Shown: piece after piece, positions 1 through 57,027 of the stretch
Numbering within the stretch: the stretch's first letter is position 1
How the letters are laid out: each line of letters opens with the position of its first letter
Assembly: GCA_037783545.1 (NCBI GenBank)
Contig: JBBELK010000328.1
Coordinates: forward strand, 1,116,001-1,180,000
Length of the DNA stretch: 64,000 nucleotides
Source: Henricia sp. BOLD:AAB3569
Taxonomy: Eukaryota > Echinodermata > Asteroidea > Spinulosida > Echinasteridae
Direction of reading: 5' to 3'
The notes under the pieces: model-generated
Database searches by the model: none
What the model was told of the DNA's origin: nothing
The model's input: the letters and a program-made list of their open reading frames with translations, nothing else
Program-made: the position numbers and the translations under genes

Positions 1-865
1 ATGTCTGAAATCTCACCTTACAGTCCAAATCAAACATTGAAAAACATGGAGGTCCTTGGAATCTGCACACGGCATCAAAACGAGCCATCGTGCGATCACG
101 ACTTTCATAGTACCAACCCGTAGGGCAACACACAGGCTGCATACATACAGCACTAAATGCATGGCCTGCCCTAGCTCGAAAGACGGCCTTGTCGCGTCTG
201 TCACTTCCGGGTTTAATGTCTTTCTTTATTTTTTAGGCCAGTTTTGGCCGAAAATGGGCGGGCTTTGGATATGCGGGTATGCAATGTATGAATATTTAAA
301 ATTTGTCCTGAGCCAATCAAGAGCTTCATGAGTAGCATGTAATGACGCGATGCATGCATTATGCATGTAATGGCGTCCTCATGTTACGAGAACCGTGGCA
401 TGATCGATGGACGAAAACAACAAATATTCTCGGGTTCGTACATGTAGCATTTATTGTGTTTGTCTGTTTACGTATTTGATTACACTTATGGGGGACAACG
501 GTCGTAATATGACAGCTTTCCTGAATGATTTGTGGGAGCTCTTAATACTGCCTCGGATGAACAAACTGGGGATCGCAGATCATAGCGTTTTTTAAACATA
601 ACCTGTCGTGCGTCGACCAATGAAATTTCAGCTCACGCTGATGGGGTGGTTTCCCTATTACTGTAATTAGTTTCGCTGACTGAATGCAGAACCATCAAGG
701 CGTTAGGTTTAGGGACCGTACGTGCGTGTGTGCATAGTGGTAGCGTGGCGCGCTGTGAGCCAATACGTGCAACAGATGCCGTAGCTGGTAAGCGCTTTGT
801 TTTATCTTCAGCGGGCCGTCGAGAAGACAAGCCCAACGCCTTGATCAAGGCTATACATGTATGGA

Positions 866-1140
866 ACCGGACAAATTAGTTTACAAAACATCAGTGGCTT
901 TTTGACGATATCCCTGGAAATATATGGATTGAGGGTGCCAAATTTTAGAATGGTAACGAGAAAAATATGACATGATAAGGTATCAAAATGTACATGTATG
1001 CCAATTGGACCTGGGTTCGAATCCCACTCGGGGCATTGCATTTTTCTCGTGTTTCTATATTCATCTCTAATTGTCAATCCTATTATATACATCCCTCATT
1101 ATATATATTTTTTTTGGGAAAATCTGTCACGCTCCTTTAA
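866..1140 (-). mobile_element. Diverged TTAAAGGAG-family MITE relic
   Basis: Shares with 34200-34568 and 55389-55707 the segments AATTAGTTTACAAA, GACGATATCC and the terminal GTCACGCTCCTTTAA (ends at 1140). The other end is lost or unrecognisable. Confidence 0.55.
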
Positions 1141-1254
1141 CAGTGTTTTGATGGTTTACCATATATCATGTGTCATATTTTTCTCATTTACCACATTTCA
1201 CACTCTAAATCGGTATATTTTCAAGATTATTGTAAACAAACACTGATGTTTTGA

Positions 1255-1290
1255 AGCAGTACAGTACAGTACAGTACAGTACAGTACAGT
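1255..1290. repeat. ACAGT pentanucleotide microsatellite
   Basis: About seven copies of ACAGT in uninterrupted tandem. Confidence 0.95.
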
Positions 1291-1491
1291 AATTGCACCA
1301 AATATTTTGCCACATCCAAAATGGAGATTTGCAAATTTCCTGTTTTCTTCTCATGGATAGTATTTGTTTAAAAGTACACATACATTGTACAAATGTGTAT
1401 TATATGATTGTTAAAATATAGGTTAAAACGAAATACATTTGTGGAAAGAAGAAATAAAGCACATCCATCCAGGCCTGGTCGATATACATGT

Positions 1492-2594
1492 CAGGGCTTG
1501 AATTTCGGTAAAAAAACCACTGGACCACCGGTCTAGTACCAAAAACCATTTACAAGACCGAAAATATTTTTACTGGACCAAACTCAAAATAAGACAAAGC
1601 ACAATTTCCTGGAATGTCCATTTCCCACGTTTTTCAAACTGCCGGGCGGCCTCAAGTTTCTCTTTTGCAGACCGCTTAGGAGGCTCTTTGGGTTTAGATA
1701 CAACTTCTAAAAATCGCCACATTTTAGTACAAACTTACGTGCACGTACGTGTAGTCAAAATTCCCGTGCATGCCGTGGGGTTTGGTTGAAACCCAGGGTA
1801 ACCCGGAAGTAGAATTGTTTATGACCGTGTAGAACATGCTACAACCTACCTCCGGCTTGTTATTTTAATACAACGTAGCTCCTGAGCTACCGTCAATGCA
1901 CCAACTACACGTTAGCAAAACAAATCTACCTCCGGGGACCTTTGGGTACCTCCGACCACCTCCGACGGGTTTTATAAATTTCCCATGCCGTGTCCAACGA
2001 CAACATGACATCCGACATGTCTGAAGCATGACCAGCAGTGTGTTATTCCGACTCTGATACGTCACACTATGAATAATAATATCGTCTACCACGTGTATTA
2101 TTTTGTGCATGTACCGTGCCAATGAAAATAAACATGTATTATTCATATATGACGTACTGTATTCCGGCGTTGCAAAACAGTGCATCAAACCTTAACGTGA
2201 CTGGTACTTTGGACTGGGAACCAACCAGGCTAGGCGAAGCGGAGATGGCCAGCATGCACGCGCATGGTACGCCGGTCGACATGGTCGATCATCCCGTACA
2301 TGTACCGTCCGCGTTGCGTTGAGCCCGGTGCACCGGGCTCCGAGTCCACGCGGACGTTACGGAATGATCGGAGTGCAATTTCACGCGCACATGCCGCATG
2401 ATTTTACAGTAATGATGGTGCGACATGGGACTTGAGTGTGAGTTGTTTATTTCACAAAAAAACACATGTCTTTTTGTTTCACTGTCCAAGAAATAAATCA
2501 CTAGACAGCCGGTCTAGTCGGTCATAAAGACCACTAGACCGGCGCTTAAAATACTAGACTCGGTCCAGCGGTCCAGTGGGTATTTCGAGCCCTG
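1492..2594. mobile_element. Non-autonomous DNA element with CAGGGCT ends
   Basis: Ends CAGGGCTTGAATTTC and GTATTTCGAGCCCTG are inverted, continue with matching CCACTGGACC/GGTCCAGTGG blocks, and are flanked by CATGT on both sides (5-bp duplication). No transposase is visible in the 1.1 kb interior. Related ends occur at 36320-36761. Confidence 0.7.
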
Positions 2595-2706
2595 CATGTA
2601 CCGTACAAGTTCAGTGACAACTCGATTCGAATAGACTCAAAAATCAGAATAAGATGTTTGCTACAAATGTACATGTATGCAGATTTACGTTCCTCCAGTC
2701 CCTGTA

Positions 2707-2892
2707 TACAGATACATGCCCGCGTCTAGTGGGAAACTGCACTGCGCTAACCTGGGGCAAGGTCGCCCTATGTTTAGCAAAACTCAGGGTTGAGGAAACA
2801 AATGGGAACATAACTCGGGGTTAACGAACCCGGGGTAAGAAAAGCTTAACCCGGGGCGGCAAATCTCTGGGTTAAGCAGAGGTACATGTAAT
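2707..2892. repeat. Dispersed GTTAACCCGGGG-type repeat
   Basis: Resembles 19180-19345 closely: ACAAATGGGAACA, CTCGGGGTTAACGAACC, GGGTAAGAAAAGCTTAACCC and GGGCGGCAAATCTC occur in the same order in both. It is probably one end of the element described at 18165-19357. Confidence 0.75.
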
Positions 2893-3196
2893 AGTTAGCC
2901 TGTAGGCTGTGATCCCATTAGGCAAGTTACTGTCAAGGCCTACTAATCCATCAATGCATGCAATGTACAAGCAGACTGTAGTGGGAACCTTGCAATTAAC
3001 ACTGCCAATGCCAATAGACAGCAGTGTACACTGTGATGAGTCATTGTGGTATGAGTCACTTCAGCTTGCGTGGATGTTATGATGAAGGCACATACATGTA
3101 CTGTACAATGCTGTACATGTATACAGGAAATACCCTGGTTACCATTCAAGGATTATTAGGGCATTAATGCTACAGAGCTCTGTACCTGACACACAT

Positions 3197-3458
3197 GCCT
3201 GATGTTACTGTATTTTGACTGATCTGGACTAGGATGTGGTCATGTTCACCCTGGGTAGCTGGACATGCTGGATGGGGGTGAGTCGATCCGGCCTGTCACT
3301 TGAAAGTTGCCTTTATGTACATTGCATGCCTGATGTTACTGTATTTTGACTGATCTGGACCAGGATGTGGTGATGTTCACCCTGGGTAGCTGGACATGCT
3401 AGATGGGGGTGAGTCGATCCAGCCTGTTACTTGAAAGTTGCCTGTGTACATTGCATGC
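3197..3458. repeat. 131-bp tandem duplication
   Basis: GCCTGATGTTACTGTATTTT starts at 3197 and 3328. The two units match apart from a few substitutions (ctaggatg/ccaggatg, ggatggggg/agatggggg). Confidence 0.95.
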
Positions 3459-4254
3459 TTTCAAACACTGTATTGTACAATGTACAGGCTGTATAGTATG
3501 TAAATGTATGTATACCGTGCATACAGTCAGTGTACATTATGTGCATACTGTTGGTGAAATACGGTACATGTACATGTACGTAAATCTCATTAAAGCCAGT
3601 GGTTACGCTGGATAGCTTCGCCAAATTAAATTGTTACTGTTATACGTACAGTACGTAAACGTATGATACATAAATCGGTATGATGAACATGCGTTGCGTT
3701 AATCTGATAATTGGCTGTGCATTAACATCTCCATTTTGCATGTTGTACAATTGTATACATGAGCTCCACTGAGGTGAAGATGAAAATTCATTAATGGGAA
3801 AAACTAAATTTCCACAATATTGGAGATGATCTCCATCCTGAGATCTCAATCCTGAGATCTCAATTTCTGAAGTTACAATCCCCTAAGGAAATCCACGCAA
3901 ATCTGCAAAGTTAGCCGGCTGTTGCGTTCAGCGAACACACACCTGAGTCATTTTTGGATACATGTACAGGTGTAGTTAAATGAAATTAGTCATGTTGTGG
4001 TGAAAATTCACAGTCTTTATTTTCTCGAAATTGTTTTGAGTTTTTGTTCTTTGTCACGTTCATCCTATCGATAATTCCTGCGACATTTTAAATTACTCCG
4101 CATTTAAAAAAAAAAATCAAATGGATGGAGAACGAGTAACATAATTTCTTGTTAAATACGTTATGTGCAGAAATAGTGACCAATCGACAAGCGCATTAAA
4201 TCGGACATGGACCGTTTTTACAAACTGCGCGCACGTGTGGTGAAGTTTGACACA

Positions 4255-4402
4255 CGTATACAAGCGTCCTGATTGGTCCAGAGAGGCGACAAGATTTCTG
4301 TCGCTTGTTCCACAGTGAAATGGGGCCGGTTTCAACAGGGCCTTGGTACACACAAGTAGGGGAGTGCGTTAAAGGGGCACTGTTGCAAGAGGATGGATGA
4401 TC
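4255..4402. repeat. Dispersed repeat shared with 45668-45812
   Basis: Both copies contain AAGCGTCCTGATTGG, GAAATGGGGCC, GGGGAGTG and TACTGTTGCAAGAGGATGG-like ends in the same order and orientation. Not identified further. Confidence 0.75.
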
Positions 4403-4614
4403 ATGCCATGTGATGTTAAGATTGTGAAGTAAACTAAGCAGTTTTAACTGAACAACTACGCAAGTTCATATATTGTGAAGAATCAATAAGCGTACAGTGC
4501 ATTTTTATCCAAAAGTACCATTATCCAAAAGCAACAGCCTCAGTTATTTAATGGTGCATGCAATGGCAAATTGAAACTGCACTACTGAGATTCCAGACCA
4601 CCAGTTGGCTTCAT

Positions 4615-4692
4615 AGCTCAATTAGTAGGGTGTCTGCACAGTCAGCAGAAGATCCGCAGTTCGAATCCCGGTGGAGCCAAGTTGCTTTTCAC
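4615..4692 (+). repeat. tRNA-like sequence, probable SINE head
   Basis: TTGGCTTCATAGCTCAATTA with GTTCGAATCCC and a closing GGAGCCAA; the anticodon stem TCTGC/GCAGA pairs. The T stem pairs poorly and the base before the anticodon is not T, so a functional tRNA is doubtful. Confidence 0.45.
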
Positions 4693-5201
4693 TGCATCCA
4701 GATTTCCCAAACTCATATGGACATTTGTCCACATTTGTAACAAATTCATTCACCCCGGTGGTCCCTGGGTTATAATCCGTAGGAAAAAAAATCACTAATT
4801 CAAATTGAAATCTCCTCATACAATGTACATGTACAAAGGGTTACAATGGTACACACTGTTTTTTTTGGCAGAAGAAACACCAGATAATATGTTTTCTGAC
4901 GTGCGCAATTTAGCGTGCCAAAAGCATACTAGTTTTTTGTCTGCAGTAAAAACAACCAACATACATGTATATAACGGTTCAAGGTGTCGCTCAACGCACT
5001 GCCTAAATGCACTGTGTTGATGCCCGCAGTAGGAACAAGCTCAATTAAATGCACATTGACAACCTGACGAAGTACTGTCTATGTTAAAAATAAAATATGG
5101 TGAGGCAGAGCTGCTACATGTACATGGAAACAGAACTAAAAATTCCACGAGAGACGAAAATTAAATGAGACGGCTTTTGAATTTAATGGGACTGCCCCAC
5201 T

Positions 5202-5273
5202 GTATACCATGTATACCATGTATACCATGTATACCATGTATACCATGTATACCATGTATACCATGTATACCAG
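5202..5273. repeat. 9-bp minisatellite (ATACCATGT)
   Basis: Eight tandem copies of GTATACCAT, about 240 bp before the cep170 start codon and so possibly in the promoter or 5'UTR. Confidence 0.95.
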
Positions 5274-5514
5274 TGCGTGTACATAATGTGTACATGTACA
5301 TGTATGTCAAAATATTATATCATTTGTTTTGGTTTTCCAACAGAGTAATTTGTGGCATGAACATGAATGACCTACATGTACATGTATCATCAGGACCCTC
5401 GGTTGACCTCAGTTGACCTCATGCTTTAGCCTTGGCCTTGTATCTAGGCAGCAGTTGCTACTCTACCTGGCTACTACCCATCAGTGTGTACCTGTGTGAC
5501 TGTGCCGTGGAACC

Positions 5515-49761
<44,247 letters not shown>

Positions 49762-50880
49762 AGATGGTCATCGTGGTCTCAACCAGCACAGGGGGGCAAC
49801 ATGGGGAATAGCACAACGAGTGAGACACCGCGGTCAGTCAGGAGTGATGAGTCAGAGTATTATGTCTAGAGATGGTCATCGTGGTCTCAACCAGCACAGG
49901 GGGGCAACATGGGGAATAGCACAACGAGTGAGACACCGCGGTCAGTCAGGAGTGATGAGTCCGAGTATTATGTCTAGAGATGGTCATCGTGGTCTCAACC
50001 AGCACAGGGGGGCAACATGGGGAATAGCACAACGAGTGAGACACCTCGGTCAGTCAGGAGTGATGAGTCCGAGTATTATGTCTAGATATGGTCATCGTGG
50101 TCTCAACCAGCACAGGGGGGCAACATGGGGAATAGCACAACGAGTGAGACACCGCGGTCAGTCAGGAGTGATGAGTCAGAGTATTATGTCTAGAGATGGT
50201 CATCATGGTCTCAACCAGCACAGGGCAGACAACATGGGGTATAGTTGGTTTAGGGAATAGCACAACGAGTGAGACACCTCGGTCAGTCAGGAGTGATGAG
50301 TCCGAGTATTATGTCTAGAGATGGTCATCGTGGTCTCAACCAGCACAGGGGGGCAACATGGGGAATAGCACAACGAGTGAGACACCTCGGTCAGTCAGGA
50401 GTGATGAGTCTGAGTATTATGTCTAGAGATGGTCATCGTGGTCTCAACCAGCACAGGGGGGCAACATGGGGTATAGCACAACGAGTGAGACACCTCGGTC
50501 AGTCGGGAGTGATGAGTCCGAGTATTATGTCTAGATATGGTCATCGTGGTCTCAACCAGCACAGGGGGGCAACATGGGGAATAGCACAACGAGTGAGACA
50601 CCTCGGTCAGTCAGGAGTGATGAGTCTGAGTATTATGTCTAGAGATGGTCATCGTGGTCTCAACCAGCACAGGGGGGCAACATGGGGTATAGCACAGCGA
50701 GTGAGACACCGCGGTCAGTCAGGAGTGATGAGTCCGAGTATTATGTCTAGAGATGGTCATCGTGGTCTCAACTAGCACAGGGCAGACAACATGGGGTAGA
50801 GTTGGTTTAGGGAATAGCACAAAGAGTGAGACACCTCGGTCAGTCAGGAGTGATGAGTCAGAGTATTATGTCTAGAGATG
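49762..50880 (+). repeat. Tandem array of the cep170 C-terminal codons in the 3'UTR
   Basis: Ten copies of the exon 18 end follow the true stop. TAG stops recur at 49867, 49975, 50083, 50191, 50316, 50424, 50532, 50640, 50748 and 50873, spaced 108 bp except for two 125-bp steps. A unit is the last codons (GNSTTSET.RSVRSDESEYYV), the stop, 23 nt of 3'UTR, and GGGGGGCAAC linking to the next. Most copies start with ATGGGGAATAGC, so each is a small ATG-to-TAG frame. A higher-order pattern of four 108-bp units plus one 125-bp unit occurs twice. Confidence 0.96.
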
Positions 50881-51251
50881 GCATTCCCTCACTGTTCATG
50901 CAAATTAGCAAGAAACGGAAAGCGTTTTGGGGATTCTGTGGTTTTCAGAACGTTGTTCCACTCCAAATTCCCTCTTCTCTAAATTCCCTTTTTCTTTAAA
51001 GCGATACATTTTTCATTGATGTGCAAAAGGCTCAGTGTGAATTTACCCTTCAAAAAGAGCTTGATGTCGGGGGGTGCATTATAATGAGGGTCTACTATAA
51101 TGGACATCTGTTCAGACAAGTCAAATGGTCAAGTATGGAAATGAAGCCTAATTGAAAGAAAAACAATGGACAAAATTGTATAGGTATTAATTAAAACAAT
51201 TTAAAAACACTATAAATTAATAATTCAGCATTAAAACAAAAAATGTCCCCA

Positions 51252-51719
51252 ATAGACCTTTATCACGGTGCATCCATTATTATTATTATTATTTCTTTCT
51301 GGTATTCATACCAAAAATTCCTCAATAGTGCTCCTTGCACTGTCACTCGCAAGCGTGAGGAAACCCATGAAGAATTAGAATTAACCAGAGACACCGGGGA
51401 ATATCCCCTTGCTCTTTATGAGAGAATGCTCTGGGATCTTTGCGAGTCAATGGCCCTAACCACTTGGCCACGGTACCCCATAGTATGTGGTACCGTGCAT
51501 CTGCGCGACCGCGCGATGGCGTGTGTAATCTACCGTTGTTGTTTTGGGAGAATTACTGTCCGTGCGTTTTCTTGATCGCGCTGCGCGCATGTCATTGTGA
51601 TGCACACAATGAACATTTTCAACACAGGGCCAAACTTTTTTTTTTTGCAAGCCTCACTTTGGTTACGTTTATTTTAATAGAGGAAAAGGGAAGATGGCTG
51701 CACCGTGATAAAGGTCTAT
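51252..51719. mobile_element. MITE with ATAGACCTTTATCACGGTG ends, carrying a SINE
   Basis: ATAGACCTTTATCACGGTGC and GCACCGTGATAAAGGTCTAT are perfect inverted ends. The interior 51280-51481 is a reversed type B SINE with an ATT tail. A short copy without the SINE is at 54178-54316. Confidence 0.9.
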
Positions 51720-52203
51720 AGACAGTATTGAATAGCCGCCATCTTGTAGGGCAGTTTCTTTGTTCTTTGAGGACATGCATGGTTGCACATATTGTGCTTA
51801 CATTGTTGACCAATTTAGATGACAAAAGCTGCCCAACAAGATGGCAACTATTGGATACGGTCTATATGACCACAATGTGAGCCTGTGATGAGAACAAAAA
51901 ATTGTGTAATTTTTAAAGTTGGAAATTATGTAAATATATATTTTATGCATGCCTGCTGGTGTGACATTAATTAGAGCTATTTAAAGGTGCCTTGATTGCT
52001 AATTAAAGCCCTCCATGATTGACATGTACATGTAGATGTTATCAGCTAAAATATGCAAAGCAGCATTTTAACGAGTTAATATGATTGCGAGGTTTATAAG
52101 TAAACCGCTCACAAAAGAATAAGACTCAAAGAAATTTTCCCTATAAATGTCAAATTTTTGGGACCTTAAATTTGTTCAGCCTAAATTTTTTGTGTTTATG
52201 TCG

Positions 52204-52406
52204 GGGTTGTAGTTGAGTCCATCACAAGTCCCCACAAGTCCACCATAAGTTCCTAGGTCTTAATTCAAGTCGCATGCTTTTCATATGAACTCCAACAAAG
52301 GTGTTCATCCTTTGCTTCCTGTTACTGGACTTTTGCAGGACTTATCGGTCACGATAATATCGGCTCTGCATTTTTAATAGACTTGTGATGGACTAAACTA
52401 CAACCC
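52204..52406. mobile_element. Fold-back MITE (GGGTTGTAG family), copy 3
   Basis: GGGTTGTAGTTGAGTCCATC and GATGGACTAAACTACAACCC are near-perfect inverted ends; the centre shares TGAACTCCAACAAAGG. Downstream of the cep170 stop. Confidence 0.85.
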
Positions 52407-54177
52407 TGGTGTATATACATGTAAGGCATGTCAAAGTTATCACTCATCAGATATGCTTTATTAAATCATTTACTGTAGAAAACACAAAAAAAAAAAACAA
52501 AGGCCGGAAAAAAAAGGAAATTAGGGGAAATTTTTTCCGTCTTATTATTTTGTGAACAGTACATGTTTGACTTTAGAAACCCAATAGATAGCTAATGCCT
52601 TTGGATTATCGGAGAGTTTGTAACATCAAATTTGTAGACAACTTATGCAATTAAAGTGTCAATCTCTGTTGAGTAAATTCCATATTTGTACAGCAAGGCA
52701 AAGCTACATGTATTTGTTGCTTGAATAAAGTCTGACAATGTACAGTTGAACCTTATTAATACTTTGCAATTGACCTTCAACTCGTTCTCACTAGAGAAAT
52801 CACTTCATTTGCCGAGGATTAGTTAAATATCGTTAGTTAATGAAGTGTGCGTTTCACATCCCACTTAGGTACTCGCGACGCCCCTATATCGTTACATGTT
52901 AAATCGCTTTGTCGAACGAAGGGAGCGTTCACACAACAAATTTGCTTCGTCGATTGAAACTATTTTGCTTAGTCGAACAAAGCGAGCGTTTCACATCAGA
53001 AAATCTCTTTGTCGAATCATCATCAAACGAAGCGATTTCTCTAGTGAAAAAGGGGTCCTTGTGTCCATGCTCTTACTATGAGGTTTGACTGTTGAAGTTG
53101 AGATTTGTTAAATGCTGTGTTTTATAGAGCAACATTGGCTTATGTGTACAAATTTAAATATTTCGTTTTCTGCATTAGATTATTGCCATATTCGCTATAG
53201 TAATGGTGAAACATGACAATTAAGTTACAGCATTTTTCATGGTGATTACACACCATGCCTGATATTGTAAGCATTACCCAAAATGCAGAATTACTGTGCA
53301 GTTTACCTCAAAATTGTATATTGAAGAAAGCTTGTTTTATTTAAAAAATGATATAACATTTGATTTAGCATTATTTTTGACCCTGTGTGATATACAGGGT
53401 ATTTGTTAACTCTTTTTTTTGTATTTGATGGAATCACAGGAGAGTACCATAAACTCATCTCTTGAACTTAAAGTAAGACACTCACGTACCTAGTGTCGGG
53501 AAGCTTTAAGAATTTCTTTACTTGGAAAATGGACTTCTTTTTTTGAAGTGGCCACTCTACAAATTTAAGAGCACATTCATGTACAATGCCGATGGAAATC
53601 TATTGGCAAATTTGATGCCATTCCACCTCCAAAGAAAATGTCTTCATTACACGATTAAATAAAAAAGCAATCCAAAAGGCTTTTTATCATTTTCATGTTT
53701 TCAGCAAAATTGACCTTTTTCTGTAGTCAAAGCAAGGATTCGCAAGTGGAATGTTTTTACCATCATCCAACCAGAATCCAACTGCTCTTGTATTTATGTT
53801 TGAACATATTTATTTTATTACATTTATATAATTTTGCTCTCTTGGACTATTATTTATTACATGTTGATAAATTTAAAAGTTAAATTTGGAAGTTTGTTTA
53901 GGGACTTTGTGAAAAGCTGAGAAAATCGTCGCCATATTACACGCAATAGGACAACTAAAGTGTGATGTCAGATTCCAGGGTAACTGGGTCTAAACATTCC
54001 CTTGTAATCTGAAATTGCTAAAGCACAGGGAAACGGTTCACTGGTTGACCCAGTAACATTGACAACACACAAAGGGCCATGTTTTCACTTCAATGCTCTA
54101 TATAAACAATGCATGTGTTTTGTTTGTGGTCTATGCAATCAGTTTTGCTTCACTTCATGTATGGACACAATAGCCAT

Positions 54178-54316
54178 ATAGACCTTTATCACAGTGCGTC
54201 CATCTTTGTCTTGTTCCAATAGTACATTTAGGGTGCGATCAGTGCGTCGGCGTGACCGTGTGTCTAATCTACCATTGTTTTGAAGGGAAGATGGCCACAC
54301 TGTGATAAAAGTCTAT
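54178..54316. mobile_element. Short MITE of the ATAGACCTTTATCAC family
   Basis: ATAGACCTTTATCACAGTGC and CACTGTGATAAAAGTCTAT, 139 bp, the simple form of the 51252-51719 element. Confidence 0.88.
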
Positions 54317-54473
54317 TGTAGGGGAGCGTGCACTTGGGTATGAAGCAAAAGTAAAAACAAAACTCCATTTTGCACTTATTTATTTTATTTAAATTTTGTA
54401 AAGCAAATCAAGTTTTTGGGAAGAAATACATTTTGTATACAAATCAAGGCACAATTTTGCACCCTTCCTTTTG

Positions 54474-54661
54474 CAAGGCTAAAGGACGAAAAACGTACAA
54501 AAGGAAATGCTCAGTTTGTGTCTGAATTGGTCCATAGACTGACACAGATGGACAAGTTCAGCGGATATCACGCAGAGCAGATAAAAACAAATATAAAAAG
54601 CAGTTGGCATGAGAAGACTTCAACATCACACAAATCTAACCGCCCGTACCGCTTGCACTAA
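54474..54661 (+). CDS. Possible orphan terminal exon, unidentified
   Basis: An open frame (RLKDEKRTKGNAQFVSEL ... WHEKTSTSHKSNRPYRLH, stop at 54659) follows a good acceptor tract cacccttccttttgcaag. It is Lys/Arg-rich and looks protein-like, but I recognise no family. Its start phase does not join cep170 exon 17. A 33-nt exon-like block (ESTINSSLELK) lies at 53440-53472 between cag and gtaaga. It could be a relic, an alternative 3' end, or chance. Confidence 0.25.
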
Positions 54662-55388
54662 GTAAGCTGTTCTTGAGTGGTACCACTGCGGTACTGGCAT
54701 TTAGATTTGTGTCTCTTCCCTAACCTTAACTTGTCTGGAGTTTGCAGTAATTTGTGGTTTTCTCAATAATATGGTGGACAGCCAGCTCAGTTTCAAATAA
54801 ACTCTGCAAGGATTTGTGTACATTCTGTATTCTAAATCATTCCTGAATGTTGAACGTCAACATGCTGGCTTTATTAATCACAGTTTAATTTATATTTAAT
54901 TTTCTTCCTTAGCGCACCATTTAATCAAATTATTTTGACAGTTTTCATAATCAGTAAGTAATTTGATACGACCATTTTAATAGATAAAGGATGTCAGTGC
55001 ACGAGGCAAATTTCACATTTAAAACAAAAATGCTTAGTTTCCAAAAAAATGTTAGCTTTGCAGTGAATTATTGATAAAAGGAATTTTAACAACGAAAAAT
55101 TGTAGAGCAAAAAGTTGATATTTATAAAACTTTGTCAGCCTGCAAAATTAAAAAACCTTTTTGTTTTGTGACTTTATCTCAAAGCTCATTTTTGGGAAAC
55201 TCAGCACTTCATTTCAAGATGAAATTGGCCCTCAGTATAATTGACCTTTAAGCATTGGATGTGTTTAATATGACTTTGTTACATGTTTTTTTTTATTGCG
55301 ATGCTATGCATGAAATAAACAACTCCAGCATCAGTAGGTTTGAAGTGTAACCTGTGTGCTGTCCTTATGTTCGTTTAAACCAAACTCT

Positions 55389-55707
55389 TTAAAGGAGCGT
55401 GTTCAGATTTTTCCAGAAAATGGGTTTCACTCTAACGTAACATAATATCCATGGTACGAAAACAGGACATTTACTACAGTATCTCCAATTTGAATGGAAG
55501 CAAAAGGATTGATGTATTCACTGTACTGCTTTATGGTAAATTAGTTTACAAATCATCGGTGGTTTTGACGATATCCTTGAAAATATGGATTCAGAGAAAT
55601 TTCAGATGTTAATGAACAAATATGACAAATGATTCAGTATCAAAATCTAAACACTCACGGGGAAAAATAGGGGCTCATATAAATGTGATCAGGACACGCT
55701 CATTCAA
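55389..55707. mobile_element. TTAAAGGAG-family MITE, diverged copy
   Basis: TTAAAGGAGCGTGTTCAG and a right end GGACACGCTCATTCAA, with internal AATTAGTTTACAAATCATCG and GACGATATCCTTG shared with the other copies. Confidence 0.75.
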
Positions 55708-55822
55708 GTGTCAGCAGGTTGCATTGTATTATATTTCAATAGTGTTTAATTAGGCACCCTACCAAAAAGAGGTGAAACAATGAGGGTGTCACGAAAAGAC
55801 AACGAAAAAAAATAAAAAATAA

Positions 55823-56032
55823 TCAGCATAGATAAGAATTACTGGTATTTGATCTACCATCCTGCTGTGTCACACGTTGACTTATTACCCATGATGCACC
55901 AGCTACAGTCTCTGTTACGTCCACATTGTTTGATTGCACTAAATCTGATAGACACACTTTGACCTCTGTTGACCTTGTGAGGTCGTTAGCGACTAGTGTT
56001 GTTATCAGATGACTCGTGGCATTCCAAGAGTC
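55823..56032 (-). CDS. Unidentified gene 2, terminal exon
   Basis: Minus strand, acceptor ctttttacag at 56033-56042, open for 69 residues and TGA at 55823-55825: DSWNATSHLITTLVANDLTR, then STEVKVCLSDLVQSNNVDVT, ETVAGASWVISQRVTQQ and a Ser/Asn tail. Phase 0, which fits the donor at the end of exon 57413-58774. Mostly helical-looking; I do not recognise the family. Confidence 0.75.
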   Translation of the reverse strand, partial: DSWNATSHLITTLVANDLTRSTEVKVCLSDLVQSNNVDVTETVAGASWVISQRVTQQDGRSNTSNSYLC

Positions 56033-56415
56033 CTGTAAAAAGACAAAGTCAGAATATTATTATTAATTATTATATAAATTTATAAATTATTATATAAAAG
56101 CTTTTGAGGGATACCGTGTGTTTGTGACACTGTGCAGCACAGAGCTTCAGTCTATCTGATGCGCGTACATGCTGGGCGCAGCAAAGCACATGCGTACGTG
56201 CGCGTCATACATCGAGTGATGCACTGTGCGTGCAACGTGCTCGCGAGTACACAGTAACAAAAATTACTGTACAACAGTAGCATGCACATACTGTTGTAAA
56301 CGTTGCACATGAACTAAAGTTTTCAACACCAAACGGACAAAAAACTTGCAGAAATCTTACAAAACAAAGAAGGTATAAGCTTCATTTTATATAACAATAA
56401 TAATATTGTCTTTTT

Positions 56416-56516
56416 GGGTGATATGAGAATATAACGCACTCGTCATGAAATACCGAACTCGCTTTCGGGCTCAATCAGTATTTTCATGACTCGTGCGGTA
56501 TATTCTCATATCACCC
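56416..56516. repeat. 100-bp fold-back sequence
   Basis: GGGTGATATGAGAATATA at the left and TATATTCTCATATCACCC at the right, with GTCATGAAATAC facing GTATTTTCATGAC inside. Near the 3' end of gene 2 but outside its terminal exon. Confidence 0.9.
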
Positions 56517-57027
56517 TCAAAGCCATCCAATATTACCGTATATATTTTCTGGTATTGAAACCAAGGATTCCTCAACGGACCAACCAAAAAGTCTTTAAGC
56601 CCCGCCCCAAAAACTGCCATCAACCAATTATTTGTTGGGACAATGGTGATCAACGTGGTCTTTTGGCGATCCAAACAATCTAATGATTCTGCACTCTTTT
56701 ATGTTGCTAGACGCGTTTCTACGTGGCTTACTGGATTCTACCGAGATCATGTTATGCAATTGCTACAATTTGAATGATCCTGCAATTTGTACTCAACAAT
56801 TTTTTTTTAAGGGAACCCAAGTCCTAGAAACAAAACATTTAGTAGTGCATCTACCGGTATTAGGGGTAGACTTGCCATGTATCGGTGCAATGCTTATTTT
56901 GGAGTTTTTGCACTTACGGAAGTTTGTGGAAATGTTTCCTTTTTTTTTTAAAATATGAATACTTCAATTTTGAGATGTTGAGTTTCTCCAAACACTAGTT
57001 CATACCCTAACCAAAGTGCACTGGGAG

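Larger units (their letters stand above)
50881..55822. other. cep170 3'UTR and convergent intergenic region
   Basis: AT-rich sequence between the two convergent genes. Possible poly(A) signals are AATAAA near 52724 (ttgaataaagtct) and 55315 (catgaaataaac); neither is proven. It contains MITEs at 51252-51719, 52204-52406, 54178-54316 and 55389-55707 and a repeated GAACGAAG-type motif near 52910-53040. The remainder shows no gene I can support beyond the weak exon candidate at 54474. Confidence 0.6.
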
